Below, one piece after another: positions 31,048-41,659 of a stretch of 50,052 nt of DNA. The notes under the pieces were generated by a model. It saw only the letters and a list, made by a program, of their open reading frames with translations, was not told the origin of the DNA and searched no databases. A program made the translations under genes and the position numbers. The DNA comes from Sporisorium sorghi (Eukaryota > Basidiomycota > Ustilaginomycetes > Ustilaginales > Ustilaginaceae). The stretch's first letter is position 1. Each line of letters starts with the position of its first letter. Where the stretch lies: contig JALCCG010000159.1 of NCBI GenBank assembly GCA_023212695.1, forward strand, positions 1 to 50,052. Direction: 5' to 3'.

Positions 31048-32761
31048 TCAAAAGCCAAACACCTGCGCAGCTTCCCGGTTAGTCAAAGCCTCCATAGCCT
31101 CCCTCCTATACGTGTCCGGAATCACCGTAACATTATCCCCCTTCCACTGCAACAGCTGCTGTCCCTCTGCATACCTGGGCCAGTCCAACCCGCTGAGCAC
31201 CGTCGGGTCATGATAGTACGTAAAACTAATGTACGCCTCGGGCATCTTATCCGCGAGCACTGGATCCTTCAGCCTGCCATCCGGCCTTAGGAAAAAGTAT
31301 TTCAGCTCTGAACTGTGGTACGCGCCGAGCGGCGAGCCGGTGCCATTGCTGAACTTGTCGTTCTGCTGGAACTCGAACGACCATACCTTGTTCCTGTTGG
31401 TCTTCCACCCGAGCGTGGCTGCGCGCGCAGGTACGTGCGGCGGTGCGCCTGGAACGTGAAGTCGCCAAAGAACGCCGCCTCGCGCTTGTACTGGTTGCTC
31501 GCCAGCGGCGCGAACCGGCGCGAGTCCAAATTCGTCGTCGTGCCAGCACACGTGGGCGTCTCGGCATTGTAGTACGGCGATCCCTCCTCCGGTATGTCCG
31601 GGTACAGCTCGTACACCCTCTGCAGAGCTCGTTCGGTGTACGACGTGTTGTAGATCACAGCGGCTGATCGGACCCAAGCCTCGAACTGGGCGCTGTTGTT
31701 GAGCTGCTGCTGAGCAAACAGCGTGCCCTCGTCGAGATTGTTGCCCTGGATGACGGGGATGTCCGCCAGCTTGCCCTGGGGCAGGTTGACGCTGGGGTAG
31801 TCGGTGATCAGCTCGTAGCCTACCAGAGGCAGCCACGCGAGCGCACCGGCGATGGGGAATGTGCCGCCGGCTTGCGCGCTCAGGGCCGCAGCCACGGTCT
31901 GCACATCGGTGGCGTCCGCCTTGCGCAGACACTCGAGCAGCGACCCGCCCGTGCAGCCGACGCGACGCCCGCAGCGAGACTCTTGAAGCTCTGCTCGACT
32001 GTCGGATGTTTGGGTGTGAGCAGAGGCCCTGGCGCGATGCCGCCAGAGTCCATGATGGCGGCATGCCAAAGGTCGTCATTGTCGCCATCGTAGGCAAAGT
32101 TCTGCAGCGCAATGCTCATGGCGCCTGCACTCTCGCCGAACAGCGTGACTCTGTTCGGATCACCTCCGAACTTGCGAATGTTTGTGCGGATCCACTTGAT
32201 CGCTAGCCGCTGATCGTACAGTCCCGCATTGGTGGTGGCCGTGTCACTGTCAGCAATCTCGGAGCCTCCGATGAAACCGAACGGACCAACGCGGTAGTTC
32301 ATGGCGACAAACACGATGGGCTTGCCGATCTCGACGCTCTTCTGCACGAGCTCGCTTGCGTTGAAGGTGGGGATGCTGCCTTGCAGAAAAGCACCGCCGT
32401 AGATCCAGGTGAGCACGGGAAGCTTGTCGTTCGCTGTCGTGCCCTGAGGTCGGACGATGTTGAGGTTGAGGCAGTCTTCGCTCATGTTGTAGAGGGGCCA
32501 AGGCTCAGCAGACTGGACGCAGATGTTTCCGAAGCGAGTGGCGTCGATGAGCTTGTCCGATGGAGACGAGTCGAGGTGCTGCGGCTTGGCGAAGGGGATG
32601 CCGAAGAATTGTTCGAGTTTATAGCTGTGATCGACGAAGCCTTGGACTGTGCCCTGATGGATTTTGACCGTAGGCTGAGAAGTGGTACAGTCAGCCTTGT
32701 AAGCGGCTTGCGGAAGAGCCGCAGCCGTGGATGCCAGCAATGCCAGCAGAGACAATCTCAT
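31048..32761 (-). pseudogene. Secreted type-B carboxylesterase/lipase with two frameshifts
   Basis: Alpha/beta-hydrolase of the type-B carboxylesterase family, expected outside the cell. The start at 32761 gives a signal peptide, [18 protein letters not shown]-terminal family blocks follow: [43 protein letters not shown] (oxyanion hole) and the nucleophile elbow FGESAGAMS. The frame is then lost near 31958-31968, where [15 protein letters not shown] lies in another frame, and again near 31419-31429, where [15 protein letters not shown] lies in the third frame. The catalytic acid (LDEGTLF) is in the second frame and the catalytic His ([12 protein letters not shown]) in the third. Each junction behaves like one missing base in a CG-rich run. 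Total length plus two bases is 572 codons, the normal family size. Either a recent pseudogene or two assembly errors; no other stop interrupts it. Confidence 0.85.
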
Positions 32762-34983
32762 GGCAGCGCTGCGATGGAAGGAAAAGAGGGAGGTACTAGG
32801 ACTTGGCAAGAGGAGGGCGATCGGCCATCACGGACAGATGCCCTTCTTATACCTTTGCCTTGCTCTGACTAAAGGTAGTCTTGCGATGCGATGCAGAGCA
32901 AAAGGGCCATACTGCGAAGCGAAGTTGCTGCTGCTTCTTCGAACGAGTCAGCAGCGTCCAGAAGAAGTTAGACTCGGCAGGAGGAGACTTTGAGAGTGGC
33001 CGGCAACGTTGACTCTCGCGTCAAACCTCGCTTACTGAGCCTGCAGATCGACCATGTGTTCAGAGTCAGGGTTGGCCTATTTGCGGCTCACCTTTGCACC
33101 AGGTAGCTTGCGTTGCTGGTCATTGTTTGGTAAACCTTCTTCTTGAACCAGTTCCTGATTCCCCCTTTCTCGATCGAACGCCACGGGGAATCGTTGGACG
33201 GCACAGAGACAGGTTGCTACAAGGACGAGATGCGGACCTAAAATGCGACGGCAGGGTCATGAGGTGCATCAGCAACAAAGTAGAGCAGTCTATGGCTCAT
33301 GCACGAATGGCTCGTGTGGTCGTCGAAAGCGACGGGATCAACGTCGTGTCTGACATTTGCGGGGTATCGGTGACAAGAATGCGGGGGTTGAGGCGATCAC
33401 AACGGTCCCGCAGAAGAGCTGTCAGGTCAAAGCATAAGGGCAGCCGAGTTGATGGTGACCCTGCATGAGTACACGTTTGCTCGCCGGAGTGCATTCGAAC
33501 TGTCGGTGGCTGTCGACACCACTGCCGAAAGCAACTGCAGTGGCCGAGATCAGTTGCAATGAGCAGAAGCAAATCGGCCGGTATCGAAAGGATAACACGG
33601 GCCGGCGAATTTTTGGGCGGCCGGCGGTGCTGCCAAGCGAAGATAGCCGAGCCTTTTTGTTCTTGTGGTGATCCCCATTGACGCAACATCGCTCTTTGTG
33701 CACATCTTGACGGCTAAGGCGGGGCCCCCCACGCTCTTCAGCATCTGGCTGCCGCTACATCCGCTATGGTGGCGTGGACGCGCAATAGCATCACGTACGG
33801 CACAGCGTCACTCACCCTGGTTCCACGGGATGTAGCGGGAGACGTCCAGATTAGATCTAATAGTGTCTACCGCCGACTGTCGAGAGTCGAGATCTGTCCA
33901 GCCGATGACCGACAAGAAACGACGTCTGAAAAGGAGCATCGGCAAGCGCAAGGAGAGCGCAACTGGACGGCTTGAAATCACGTCAGCCTCTGAAGAAAGG
34001 AATGTAGGCGAGGAGTGAGAGTCAAGGATGGAGATCGATCTGGTGGCTTTTGATCGACACATCTTCTCCTGGGACTGCTAGGGTAAAAGGAACTGCTGAA
34101 TGGCATCGGCAGCAAGAGAGCTCTCTGGACTCGAGCAACAAGCCACGCCTACGAATTATGCCCTTGGATTGTGATACGCACAAGAGTGGTGGAATGATCG
34201 ACTGTGAAGCAGACTTCCTCGACAATGTCACTTGACAACGAGTCTCGTCCTGTGGCAGTGTCAACGGCAAATCCGACGAGGCGTAGCGCATTTCCTTTAG
34301 AGTGATCGAGGCATGGCAGTCTCCTGCTCGACTTGACCAGCTCCATGTAATCACACGTTCTCATTGATGTGGCGTCAAGGTCTTTTGTCGGACTGTGCTC
34401 GCTTCGGCAAGACACGGTGGCTGCAGCCATCCATAGAACCTTTTGTTCTATCGGAAGTGTCCGAAAAGCGCCACAAGAAAAGAAGCTTCTGTGGCTGCTC
34501 CGTGGCTTCCTTCCCTGCTTGCTTGCTCTGGAGAATCACTGGATTCCCTATCTGTCGATCTGGAACCGACTATTTTTAGGCGAGTCCTTTAGAAGTCGCA
34601 AATCTGCACTTAGAAATGGCATGCATGAAGAAAAGACTCACCTCTTGCTATCTTCAAGCACCGAGTAGCAAATGCGAGACTCATTGTGTGTCGCGCTGCA
34701 AGCTTGTCTCGAATTGATTGCTTGCTTCTCGAATCACTTTGTGTGTGACGATGGTGCATGCTGCTCAAGCTATCACACTGTGTGACTTTTTCACGTCGAC
34801 TTCAGTTTGTGACCGTCTTCATGCATGCCTTCTCAAATTGGGTTCTGCATTTCCGATGCATTTCGGCTGCGTGCTTCTTTACAGTGGAAGCACTCTGCAC
34901 TTTCCAGCGACCTTCTTTGATGTGCGCAGTTACTACTGCATGTGATCTCTTGACAGGTTCCTTGCTGAGCATACTCTTCGATC
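32762..34983. other. Gene-free region upstream of the esterase and the Zn2Cys6 gene
   Basis: About 2.2 kb with only short unconserved open frames on both strands. 32762-33000 should hold the esterase promoter. A cluster of GGCCGG palindromes lies at about 33574-33630. Nothing resembling a tRNA, transposon ends or a conserved protein was recognised. The rest is unassigned and may be distal regulatory DNA or degraded sequence. Confidence 0.5.
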
Positions 34984-35561
34984 GTGCCTGTACCTGTGCC
35001 TAGAAGTGGCAGCAACGAAAACCACGACCACGACGGCGGCATTTCTCTCTTTCATCGCCAAGATCCTTCTCCTCTCTTCTTCGCTTCATCTTCTCATCCA
35101 AATCAACCTTCGACTCGTCCCATCGATATTGTGGACACCACCACAAGACGACCTCCGCCTCGTCACACGCTTCATCTGCACTCGAGCTGTCCAGGGCTCG
35201 GCCCGCACCACAACCTTTTTACCTTCTCCCACAACCGTTGCTCTCCTTTGCAACTGAGGCGTCGAGTGCCCCACCAAATACACACGCAACACCAAGCTAA
35301 CTCATCGCACTCCACCGACATCAACGACAACGCTCATTTCGCTTCGGTGGCGCCCTTGTCAACCGTCAACTTCATCCACCTTGTTCTCACCGACCTTATT
35401 CCAACCATCGCTCGGCTCATTCCAACGCCTCTCCAGAGTTTAAAAATCCGACATGCTCTGATCCCAAAAGCCAAACGGCGATTGGTCCATGCACTCGCTC
35501 TTCCGCTTCTCAAGCATGCCCTCCGCCTAGAGAGTCATCCACAAACCTCGATCTCGCCATC
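34984..35561 (+). promoter_or_regulatory. Pyrimidine-rich probable leader of the Zn2Cys6 gene, with upstream open frames
   Basis: From about 35045 the plus strand is strongly CT/CAC-rich, as in 5' UTRs of other genes here. An open frame from an ATG at 34984 runs 225 codons and overlaps the regulator's start out of frame, ending at 35661; another runs 35006-35257. If the transcript starts upstream of them they would act as upstream ORFs. No conservation is visible in their products, so they are not called as genes. Confidence 0.4.
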
Positions 35562-38500
35562 ATGTCGGATCCTGCTGCAAAGCCAAACATCAACACTCGC
35601 ATGCCCAAGGGCGCAAAGCGTCCAAAGACATCGCGTGCCTGCCTCGCCTGTCGCAAGCTAAAGGCAAGGTGCGAGCCACCCGGTGGGTCCAAAGCCTCCC
35701 TCACCGACGACCCGCAATCTTCCAACCCTACTTTCCCCATCTGTCATCGCTGCAAGACGCTCTGCATCGACTGTCTCTACGAAACCCCCACTGGCCAAGT
35801 CGTCCAAGGTCAAGGTTTGCAGCCGCCCACCAACACGCCCTCGCCCACACTCGAGCACCACCGTCCTCCACGCAGTACCAAGCGAACCAGGCCAGATCAC
35901 GCCAAGTCGGCTACTCCAGACCCCTTCAGCAACGACCGTGCCGTTTTCCTCTCTCCAGCCATCTCGCCCACCGCACTCACACGCTCCATCTATCGAGACA
36001 TTGACATTTGCTCCTTGAACACACCCTCCGCCGCCAATCTCGAGCGCCCTGTCCTCGCAGCAACCGCTCTTTCGCGCCTCATTGGTGCCGCTCCCACCCT
36101 CAAAAAGGAAGCCCAAGACTACATCCTTGGTCTTTCGGGAGCTTTTCGCCGCGATGCCGGCCCTCCTCTCGACTGGAAGCAAGCGCCGCCAGTCCTCTGC
36201 GCAGGCAAAGCGGCTGCTCGCCTCATGTCTGGCCAATCCATCGCGGCACCTTATCCCACAGACGAGATTGACTTTCTCAATCTCTCTCTGCAGCCCTACG
36301 AGTCGACCCTGCGCATCGCGTTTCACGGCTTGTACGCTCCCTTTACGCCGTTCCTCTCCACTCCGTTCGAAGACTCGCTCAGCCTTGCGACATGCCAATC
36401 CGAGGCACAGTGCTTCTTGCTCCTCACCATCTATCTGGTTGCCTTGCCACATCTCGAATCGACACTGCCTATCGGCACGACCAAGAGGACCCTGCGAAAA
36501 GCCGTCGATGCCTTGTTGCGCCGCACCATCCACAGTCCACAGAACGACCATCTCAACATCTTTGCGCTCCACAACTGCGCATCCTTCTTGCTCATGCCTG
36601 CTGATGCTTTCGTCGACAACCGCCATCCGCTTTCCACTCCGGAACAGGAGAACGACGGCTTGCTCGAATTCGCCTCTGACCTCAACCCGAGAGCTGCCAT
36701 CATCACAGCACTTCTAGTCGCCCAACGGCTTGGCTACGCCAGCTTGGCAGACAGGTTGTCGTCGATACGTCAAGCCTCCGAAGTCGACTCACCCTCCAAC
36801 GGTCAACTTGGCGATCCAGCTCGCGACGAGTTCGCACATGCCGTGCTCTGCACCTTTACCTGGCTCACCCTCCTTCAATTTCGCACCTCGATCGACGTGG
36901 CTGAGGACCGCCTCGAATGGGATTCTCTCTCGCAATTCGAGCACGCCATCCCACGCATACCCGTCAATGCCATGACCGCTGCGCTCTTGCCTCCACCCCC
37001 CTTCTTATCGCCGCGCGAACAGAGTCGGTGCTGTTGGATGGCCCAGCGCGCAGAGCTCTATGCCATCGCCCGCGACCATCGCCACACCAAGCGCTCTGCA
37101 GCATCTTTCTCCAAGAAGGAGGCCGAAGAGCAGGCCGCTGCGTACAAAAAAGCGCTCGACGAATGGCGCTACAAGTTCAACGAGCAGATGCGGAGCATGA
37201 GCACCGGTTTTCGCAAAGATCCGCGCGGCCTTGGACTGCACCGCTACTACTCGATCTTTTCCAACGCCGAGGCCCAGTCGCTGCAAGTTTCGATCGGCTC
37301 CGTCTACCACCACGAGTTTGTCGCCGACATGCGCCAGCGACTGCCAGAGCCCTTCTTCGTGGACAAGCTGCCGTGGAAAACCGCTGCAGCCATCATGCTC
37401 GGCCACGAACAGGATCGCCTCACCAAAGCCATCCTCATCAATTTCGCTTTCACCGATGCCATGCTCAAGGCCTTGGGCTTGATCTCGAGCTTGACGCCCG
37501 TCATGCCCCAGCTCTACGACTTTGTCTCCTACGAACAGTCCGCAGCAAGCGAGGTTCCCTCGCTCTGCATCGTCGCCCCACCTATCCTACAAGCAGGGCT
37601 GTTCGCCGTCCCCCTGCTTGCAGCGGCGGACCTGCGTCTGTCGGTCATCGAGACGTGGGGCGGCAGCGCGTCTTACTTCAACCATCATCTTTTGCCGTTG
37701 CTCACCAATTGCGTCAAGTCGCTGCGTGCATGCCACGTCCACGTCGATCCTCCCAGTGTGCTCAAGATGCCCTTCACCACGGCCAACCCCATCGCCAACT
37801 ATCTGCAGGGTCCCTTCGAGATCCTCATGCGTAAAATCGCTTCCGCCGAGGAGCGTCTGCAGATCTCGCACGTAGAGAGCGTCCTTAGCAGCGCTTTCCA
37901 ACTTTCCAAAAAGAAGAAAGAGATCGAGGCGCTCGCCGAAGAGCTGGCGCCCGACGCGCCCGAGATGGTGCAGGCCATCGCCGACAGTCAAAAGATCGAA
38001 GACGAGATTTCGGCCAGCATGACGGGCTCCCTGCATGTGGAAGCTGTTGAGGAGATCGAGGATTCCGAATACGCCGTCAAGATCTTCGGTTCGGATCTGC
38101 GTCAGGGAGATGTCAAAGCAATTCCCAAGTCGGGTCGCAGTACGGGCAGCTCGACTGCGACGCCAGAAGCCGAAGTTCAGGCGAAAGCGGGAGGCAGCCT
38201 CGTGACAAAGGAGCCAGCACCAAGCGCAGCTACGTCGAAGCCTCTTCCGTCCAAGGAGGGGCTATCTACGCATCCTCCAGGGAGCTCTGCGGCTTCCACT
38301 GCTCTGCAATCCTCCAGCTCTGGTTTGTCTGCGCAGCCAGCTCCTTTGCATTCAGGAACGGATGCTGGCAATGGGATGCAGGGCTCTGCTGCGGAAAGTT
38401 ACGAGGCTAGACAGCCGTATGGCGCATTTGCGTTGAACGCGACATCGACGTCCCTAGAGCCGCTTCAACAGCCGCCGCCACCGTCCTCTTCCTTGGCAGG

Positions 38501-39395
38501 TCAAGGTGTTCCACAGCAGCAGATGCAACATCCTGACTTGGCTTACCCGTCTGTCTATCCCGGTCAAGGCACTCTAGGAGCTGCAACCACACAAGGCTTA
38601 GCACCGAATGAGGTGCTCAACGGTGGACCAGCGATGGCAGGGTACATTGCGCATGGCAACGTAGGGGCGTATGGATCGTATTCAGCTACTGGTGAGCCCT
38701 ATCTGACCGAGAGAGCGGTTGGAGTCTTTGCACACGAGCCCGACAGCACTCCGAGTGTGCCGCCATCCGCCAATGTGGCTGCATACCCCTCTGGTTCCAA
38801 CGTCCCGCAAATGCAAGCCTATCCCGGCCAAGAAGGATTGCCGGGTGCGACCGGCGCCAACTCAGGGCACAGTGTTCACCATCGACAAGACGCTGATTCG
38901 TCGGCAGGCGTTGCCAGCTCAAGACCATGGTCCCAGCCTCTACCCTCAGCCGCGCCGCAGCAGCGGCGGCAGCAGCAATATCAACATGACGTTCAAGGAG
39001 CCTACACGCATGGGAGCGGCTCGCGCGAGCAGGCAAGGCATGATGCGTATTCGAGTGCTCCAGCAGCTGCGACGCACGGTGCGCAATATTACATGGCTCA
39101 GCAGCAAGCGCTCCAGAACGGAGCCTACCCTGACGCTCACTACCAGTTGGTCGACTCGGGTGTCGATGGCCTACATCCAGCAACCCAGCAGCAAGTGCAT
39201 CCAAGCCACCAACCTGAAAGTGCTCAATATGCACCAGCAAGTCAGCAGCACGGCCCTTGGCATGTCTGGGACTGGACACCTGCGCAGCAAGGGCAGCATC
39301 ATCATCATCAGCAGCAGCAGCATCAACAGCATCATCAACAGCATCCACAACATCCACAGCAGCAGCAGCAGCAGCAGCGTTATTCGCAGTACTGA
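35562..39395 (+). CDS. Zn2Cys6 fungal transcription factor
   Basis: Predicted nuclear DNA-binding regulator; target pathway unknown. One exon, 1,277 residues. The binuclear zinc cluster uses Cys27, Cys30, Cys37, Cys61, Cys64 and Cys71, in the pattern CX2CX6CX23CX2CX6C, within SRACLACRKLKARCEPP and CHRCKTLCIDCLYE. An extra Cys68 sits inside the last segment. Basic residues on both sides (KGAKRPKTSR) fit DNA contact and nuclear import. Residues of about 150-810 are helical and globular-looking, the usual place of the fungal-specific regulatory domain, with a predicted coiled segment near 770-800 (SKKKKEIEALAEELA). The last 430 residues are Ser/Gln/Pro-rich and end in a His/Gln run coded by CAG/CAT repeats. 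The start is the first ATG giving the cluster. It is convergent with the CENP-P-like gene. Confidence 0.9.
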   Translation: MSDPAAKPNINTRMPKGAKRPKTSRACLACRKLKARCEPPGGSKASLTDDPQSSNPTFPICHRCKTLCIDCLYETPTGQVVQGQGLQPPTNTPSPTLEHHRPPRSTKRTRPDHAKSATPDPFSNDRAVFLSPAISPTALTRSIYRDIDICSLNTPSAANLERPVLAATALSRLIGAAPTLKKEAQDYILGLSGAFRRDAGPPLDWKQAPPVLCAGKAAARLMSGQSIAAPYPTDEIDFLNLSLQPYESTLRIAFHGLYAPFTPFLSTPFEDSLSLATCQSEAQCFLLLTIYLVALPHLESTLPIGTTKRTLRKAVDALLRRTIHSPQNDHLNIFALHNCASFLLMPADAFVDNRHPLSTPEQENDGLLEFASDLNPRAAIITALLVAQRLGYASLADRLSSIRQASEVDSPSNGQLGDPARDEFAHAVLCTFTWLTLLQFRTSIDVAEDRLEWDSLSQFEHAIPRIPVNAMTAALLPPPPFLSPREQSRCCWMAQRAELYAIARDHRHTKRSAASFSKKEAEEQAAAYKKALDEWRYKFNEQMRSMSTGFRKDPRGLGLHRYYSIFSNAEAQSLQVSIGSVYHHEFVADMRQRLPEPFFVDKLPWKTAAAIMLGHEQDRLTKAILINFAFTDAMLKALGLISSLTPVMPQLYDFVSYEQSAASEVPSLCIVAPPILQAGLFAVPLLAAADLRLSVIETWGGSASYFNHHLLPLLTNCVKSLRACHVHVDPPSVLKMPFTTANPIANYLQGPFEILMRKIASAEERLQISHVESVLSSAFQLSKKKKEIEALAEELAPDAPEMVQAIADSQKIEDEISASMTGSLHVEAVEEIEDSEYAVKIFGSDLRQGDVKAIPKSGRSTGSSTATPEAEVQAKAGGSLVTKEPAPSAATSKPLPSKEGLSTHPPGSSAASTALQSSSSGLSAQPAPLHSGTDAGNGMQGSAAESYEARQPYGAFALNATSTSLEPLQQPPPPSSSLAGQGVPQQQMQHPDLAYPSVYPGQGTLGAATTQGLAPNEVLNGGPAMAGYIAHGNVGAYGSYSATGEPYLTERAVGVFAHEPDSTPSVPPSANVAAYPSGSNVPQMQAYPGQEGLPGATGANSGHSVHHRQDADSSAGVASSRPWSQPLPSAAPQQRRQQQYQHDVQGAYTHGSGSREQARHDAYSSAPAAATHGAQYYMAQQQALQNGAYPDAHYQLVDSGVDGLHPATQQQVHPSHQPESAQYAPASQQHGPWHVWDWTPAQQGQHHHHQQQQHQQHHQQHPQHPQQQQQQQRYSQY
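39295..39383 (+). repeat. CAG/CAT/CAA triplet repeat coding a His/Gln-rich C-terminus
   Basis: Imperfect CAT, CAG and CAA triplets forming alternating His and Gln runs, ending in seven consecutive CAG codons near 39358-39380. Within the zinc-cluster regulator, just before its stop. Confidence 0.85.
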
Positions 39396-39642
39396 GGCTG
39401 ACCATTTGTAGTCAGAACGCTGCTTACAACACTCAACCTTGAATACACACGTAAACATTCCACTCAAGCGGCTTACGTCGGGCCTCCTGTTCCACTCTCT
39501 CGCTTTCCCCAAACTGCATCAAGCGCGCAGCCGATGCATCCACAACCACGCACAGATTTGAGCATGACGCTGACGTTGAGAGGGCATCCAAAAAAAGCAT
39601 CGCATTGCTCTATCGCTGCAGCCCGTTCCGCCTTGAGAATGC

Positions 39643-41067
39643 TCACTCTTGCTCCATTGAGCTTTCCTCCTGCTCCAAGTTGAAAAACGCCTTGATCGTC
39701 GCGTGAACCGCAGCCGCGATGCCCCACCTCCCCACCGTGGGGTCCAACTCCTCATCCTGGTCCGCATCGTGATCTGGCAACCCCACGATCCCATTCTGCG
39801 CAACGCTAACCTTGAGCAGATGCTGGAACTCGGCCTCGAACCCTTGCAAAAACTCCCTTGTCGCTGCGTCTGTCCGATTCGCAGGAACGCGCGGTGTAGC
39901 GCTGATATGCGGGTACGCGTGGCCGAAGCGGTTCCATCGGATCGCGAAGCGCAGCTCGAGCGCCGCCCCGGCCTTGTTGGCGAGCGTGAACGTCTCGCTA
40001 GCCTCGGGTGCGATGAGGGACCTACCTTGCGCCTCGTCGACCCTCCCTGCCGGTCTTCTTGTCGCCGAAGTAGCTGTAGTGCTGGACAGATGGAACGGCG
40101 TAAAGTCGACCCTGTGCTGGGCCTCCCACGCCCGCACATGGTCCCGCGCCAAATCCGTATACGTCTCCATCAACGAGCTATACAAATTCCGCCTCAGCGC
40201 GAGCAGCGGCACCATCGTGCGCAGCATCAGCAGCACCGCAGGCAGATCGTTCCTCCGCTTCAGCCTGTCCCACAACCGCCCCTGGGCTTTCAGCGCGGCC
40301 TCAACCCACGCTGGCACCTTGACCTGCAAACCCTGCACCTCGGGCGATTGCATACTGGCGTCGTGTTCGTCCTCGACGACGTCGAATGCGATTTCCAGGA
40401 GGAACAGGCGTGCGATGCTGCCTGCCATGCGCACGGTGCGTGTCCTGGATGCTGATTCGGTTTGGGCGAGCGAGTCGATGTCGATGTTGGAGAACCGCAC
40501 GAGGCTGCCCAAAAGGGAGGTGAGGCGGCGCTGGCGGTCGTTGAGCCACTCATTGACGCCCTTAGCGTGGCGTGTGGCGGAGAGTTCATCCACCAGCGGC
40601 TGGCCCAGTCGCCGGTCGATATCGCTCGCACTACCCGTGCTCTCCACCCCGACGGTCTTGCTCGGCACCAGCGCGGCGGGCATCACCACCCACGCCTCTC
40701 CCCCTTCCCCACCCCTCCCCGCAATCAACCGTCCCAGCGCAGCGCTGGACGCAGTGAGCAAGGCAGTGAGCGCATCGTCGTCGAGCTCTTTCAGTTTCTG
40801 CGCTAGAACCTGCGTGAGCGCCCGCGCATCCCGCCCGCTGGGATCCATGTAGGACAGCGACAGCGTCGAGGTGGAGGGACGGCGACGCCGCGCGCGCTCA
40901 GCAGCTATTTGACGCCGCAGATCGTGCACGGCAAGATCGAGCTCTTCAACCCGCTCGAGAAGGGTGGATCGGTCCGTGCTGGAGGTCGTCGAGCGCGCGG
41001 AGCCCGGCGTGTCGAGCGGGGCGACGCGCCGCCGTGATGGGGTTTGGGTTGGTGTGGATTGTGACAT
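39643..41067 (-). CDS. Probable kinetochore protein of the CENP-P/Ctf19/Fta2 type
   Basis: 474 residues from MSQSTPTQ. The N-terminus has a coiled coil, LLERVEELDLAVHDLRRQIA (about 38-57). Several segments line up in order with what I recall of animal CENP-P: LTSLLGSLVRFSNIDIDSL, the strand FLLEIAFDVVEDE, the helix MVPLLALRRNLYSSLMETY, the strand pair LELRFAIRWNRFGHAYPHIS followed by PRVP, and a last helix RWGIAAAVHATIKAFF. This fits the double-RWD layout of CENP-P, a member of the COMA/CENP-O-P-Q-U complex at the inner kinetochore. The match is remote and made by eye. An open frame continues 119 codons upstream, but the ATG at 41067 begins the plausible protein. It is tandem with RRP36, which ends 592 bp upstream. 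Confidence 0.55.
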   Translation of the reverse strand: MSQSTPTQTPSRRRVAPLDTPGSARSTTSSTDRSTLLERVEELDLAVHDLRRQIAAERARRRRPSTSTLSLSYMDPSGRDARALTQVLAQKLKELDDDALTALLTASSAALGRLIAGRGGEGGEAWVVMPAALVPSKTVGVESTGSASDIDRRLGQPLVDELSATRHAKGVNEWLNDRQRRLTSLLGSLVRFSNIDIDSLAQTESASRTRTVRMAGSIARLFLLEIAFDVVEDEHDASMQSPEVQGLQVKVPAWVEAALKAQGRLWDRLKRRNDLPAVLLMLRTMVPLLALRRNLYSSLMETYTDLARDHVRAWEAQHRVDFTPFHLSSTTATSATRRPAGRVDEAQGRSLIAPEASETFTLANKAGAALELRFAIRWNRFGHAYPHISATPRVPANRTDAATREFLQGFEAEFQHLLKVSVAQNGIVGLPDHDADQDEELDPTVGRWGIAAAVHATIKAFFNLEQEESSMEQE

Positions 41068-41659
41068 CGTTGTGAGCGGCTTTCCGATGGACGGTGAGGG
41101 TGGATGCTGCGATCGATACCGTGTGTAGCGCGATGTGTCAAATTCAGCCTGGACAGTAGCTATTGCAGCGCAAACGTGGTACAGTAGCCTCTCCTTGAGC
41201 AAAGGAAGGATTGTGATGCAGACGGGAAAGGCAGGGTCGACGAGGTATACTGAGCTGCTGATGCGGATTGTCGATGTGTGCGATCCTGGAACGAGGTCGA
41301 AGCTGCAAACAGAGGGTATAGAGCGACTCCCGAGGGTGACGATGACGACGATGATGTGTTTGTTGGTGTTGGAGATGGCTTCGAAGATGTGGTGATCAAA
41401 AAAGTATGGTGTTGTTCGCCGCAAGGTCGTGCGGGCGCGTCGCGTCTCGATTTTTTATTTATTTTTTATTTTGGCTTTAGTGGGATCGACAGCAACTAAC
41501 ATTGAAAAAGTGGCGCAAAAATCCAGAGGGCCAACAAGCTCACGATCCTCAGCCGCTCACCATCATGCTGTTGAGTGCGAAGGCTTATATGGCCATGCTG
41601 AGCATTGATGGATGCCAAACGGAGTGGTTTAGCGATACAATGCTACAGCCAATGAGCTT
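41068..41659. promoter_or_regulatory. RRP36 3' region and CENP-P-like upstream region
   Basis: 592 bp without a gene. An AT-rich block at about 41450-41475 (TTTATTTATTTTTTATTTT) is the most AT-rich part and may be a terminator or promoter element. Confidence 0.45.

Noticed and set aside
31048..32112. A separate 354-residue minus-strand gene
   Set aside because: Only its C-terminal part resembles esterase; the N-terminal part is an out-of-frame reading of the same esterase, so it is one broken gene.
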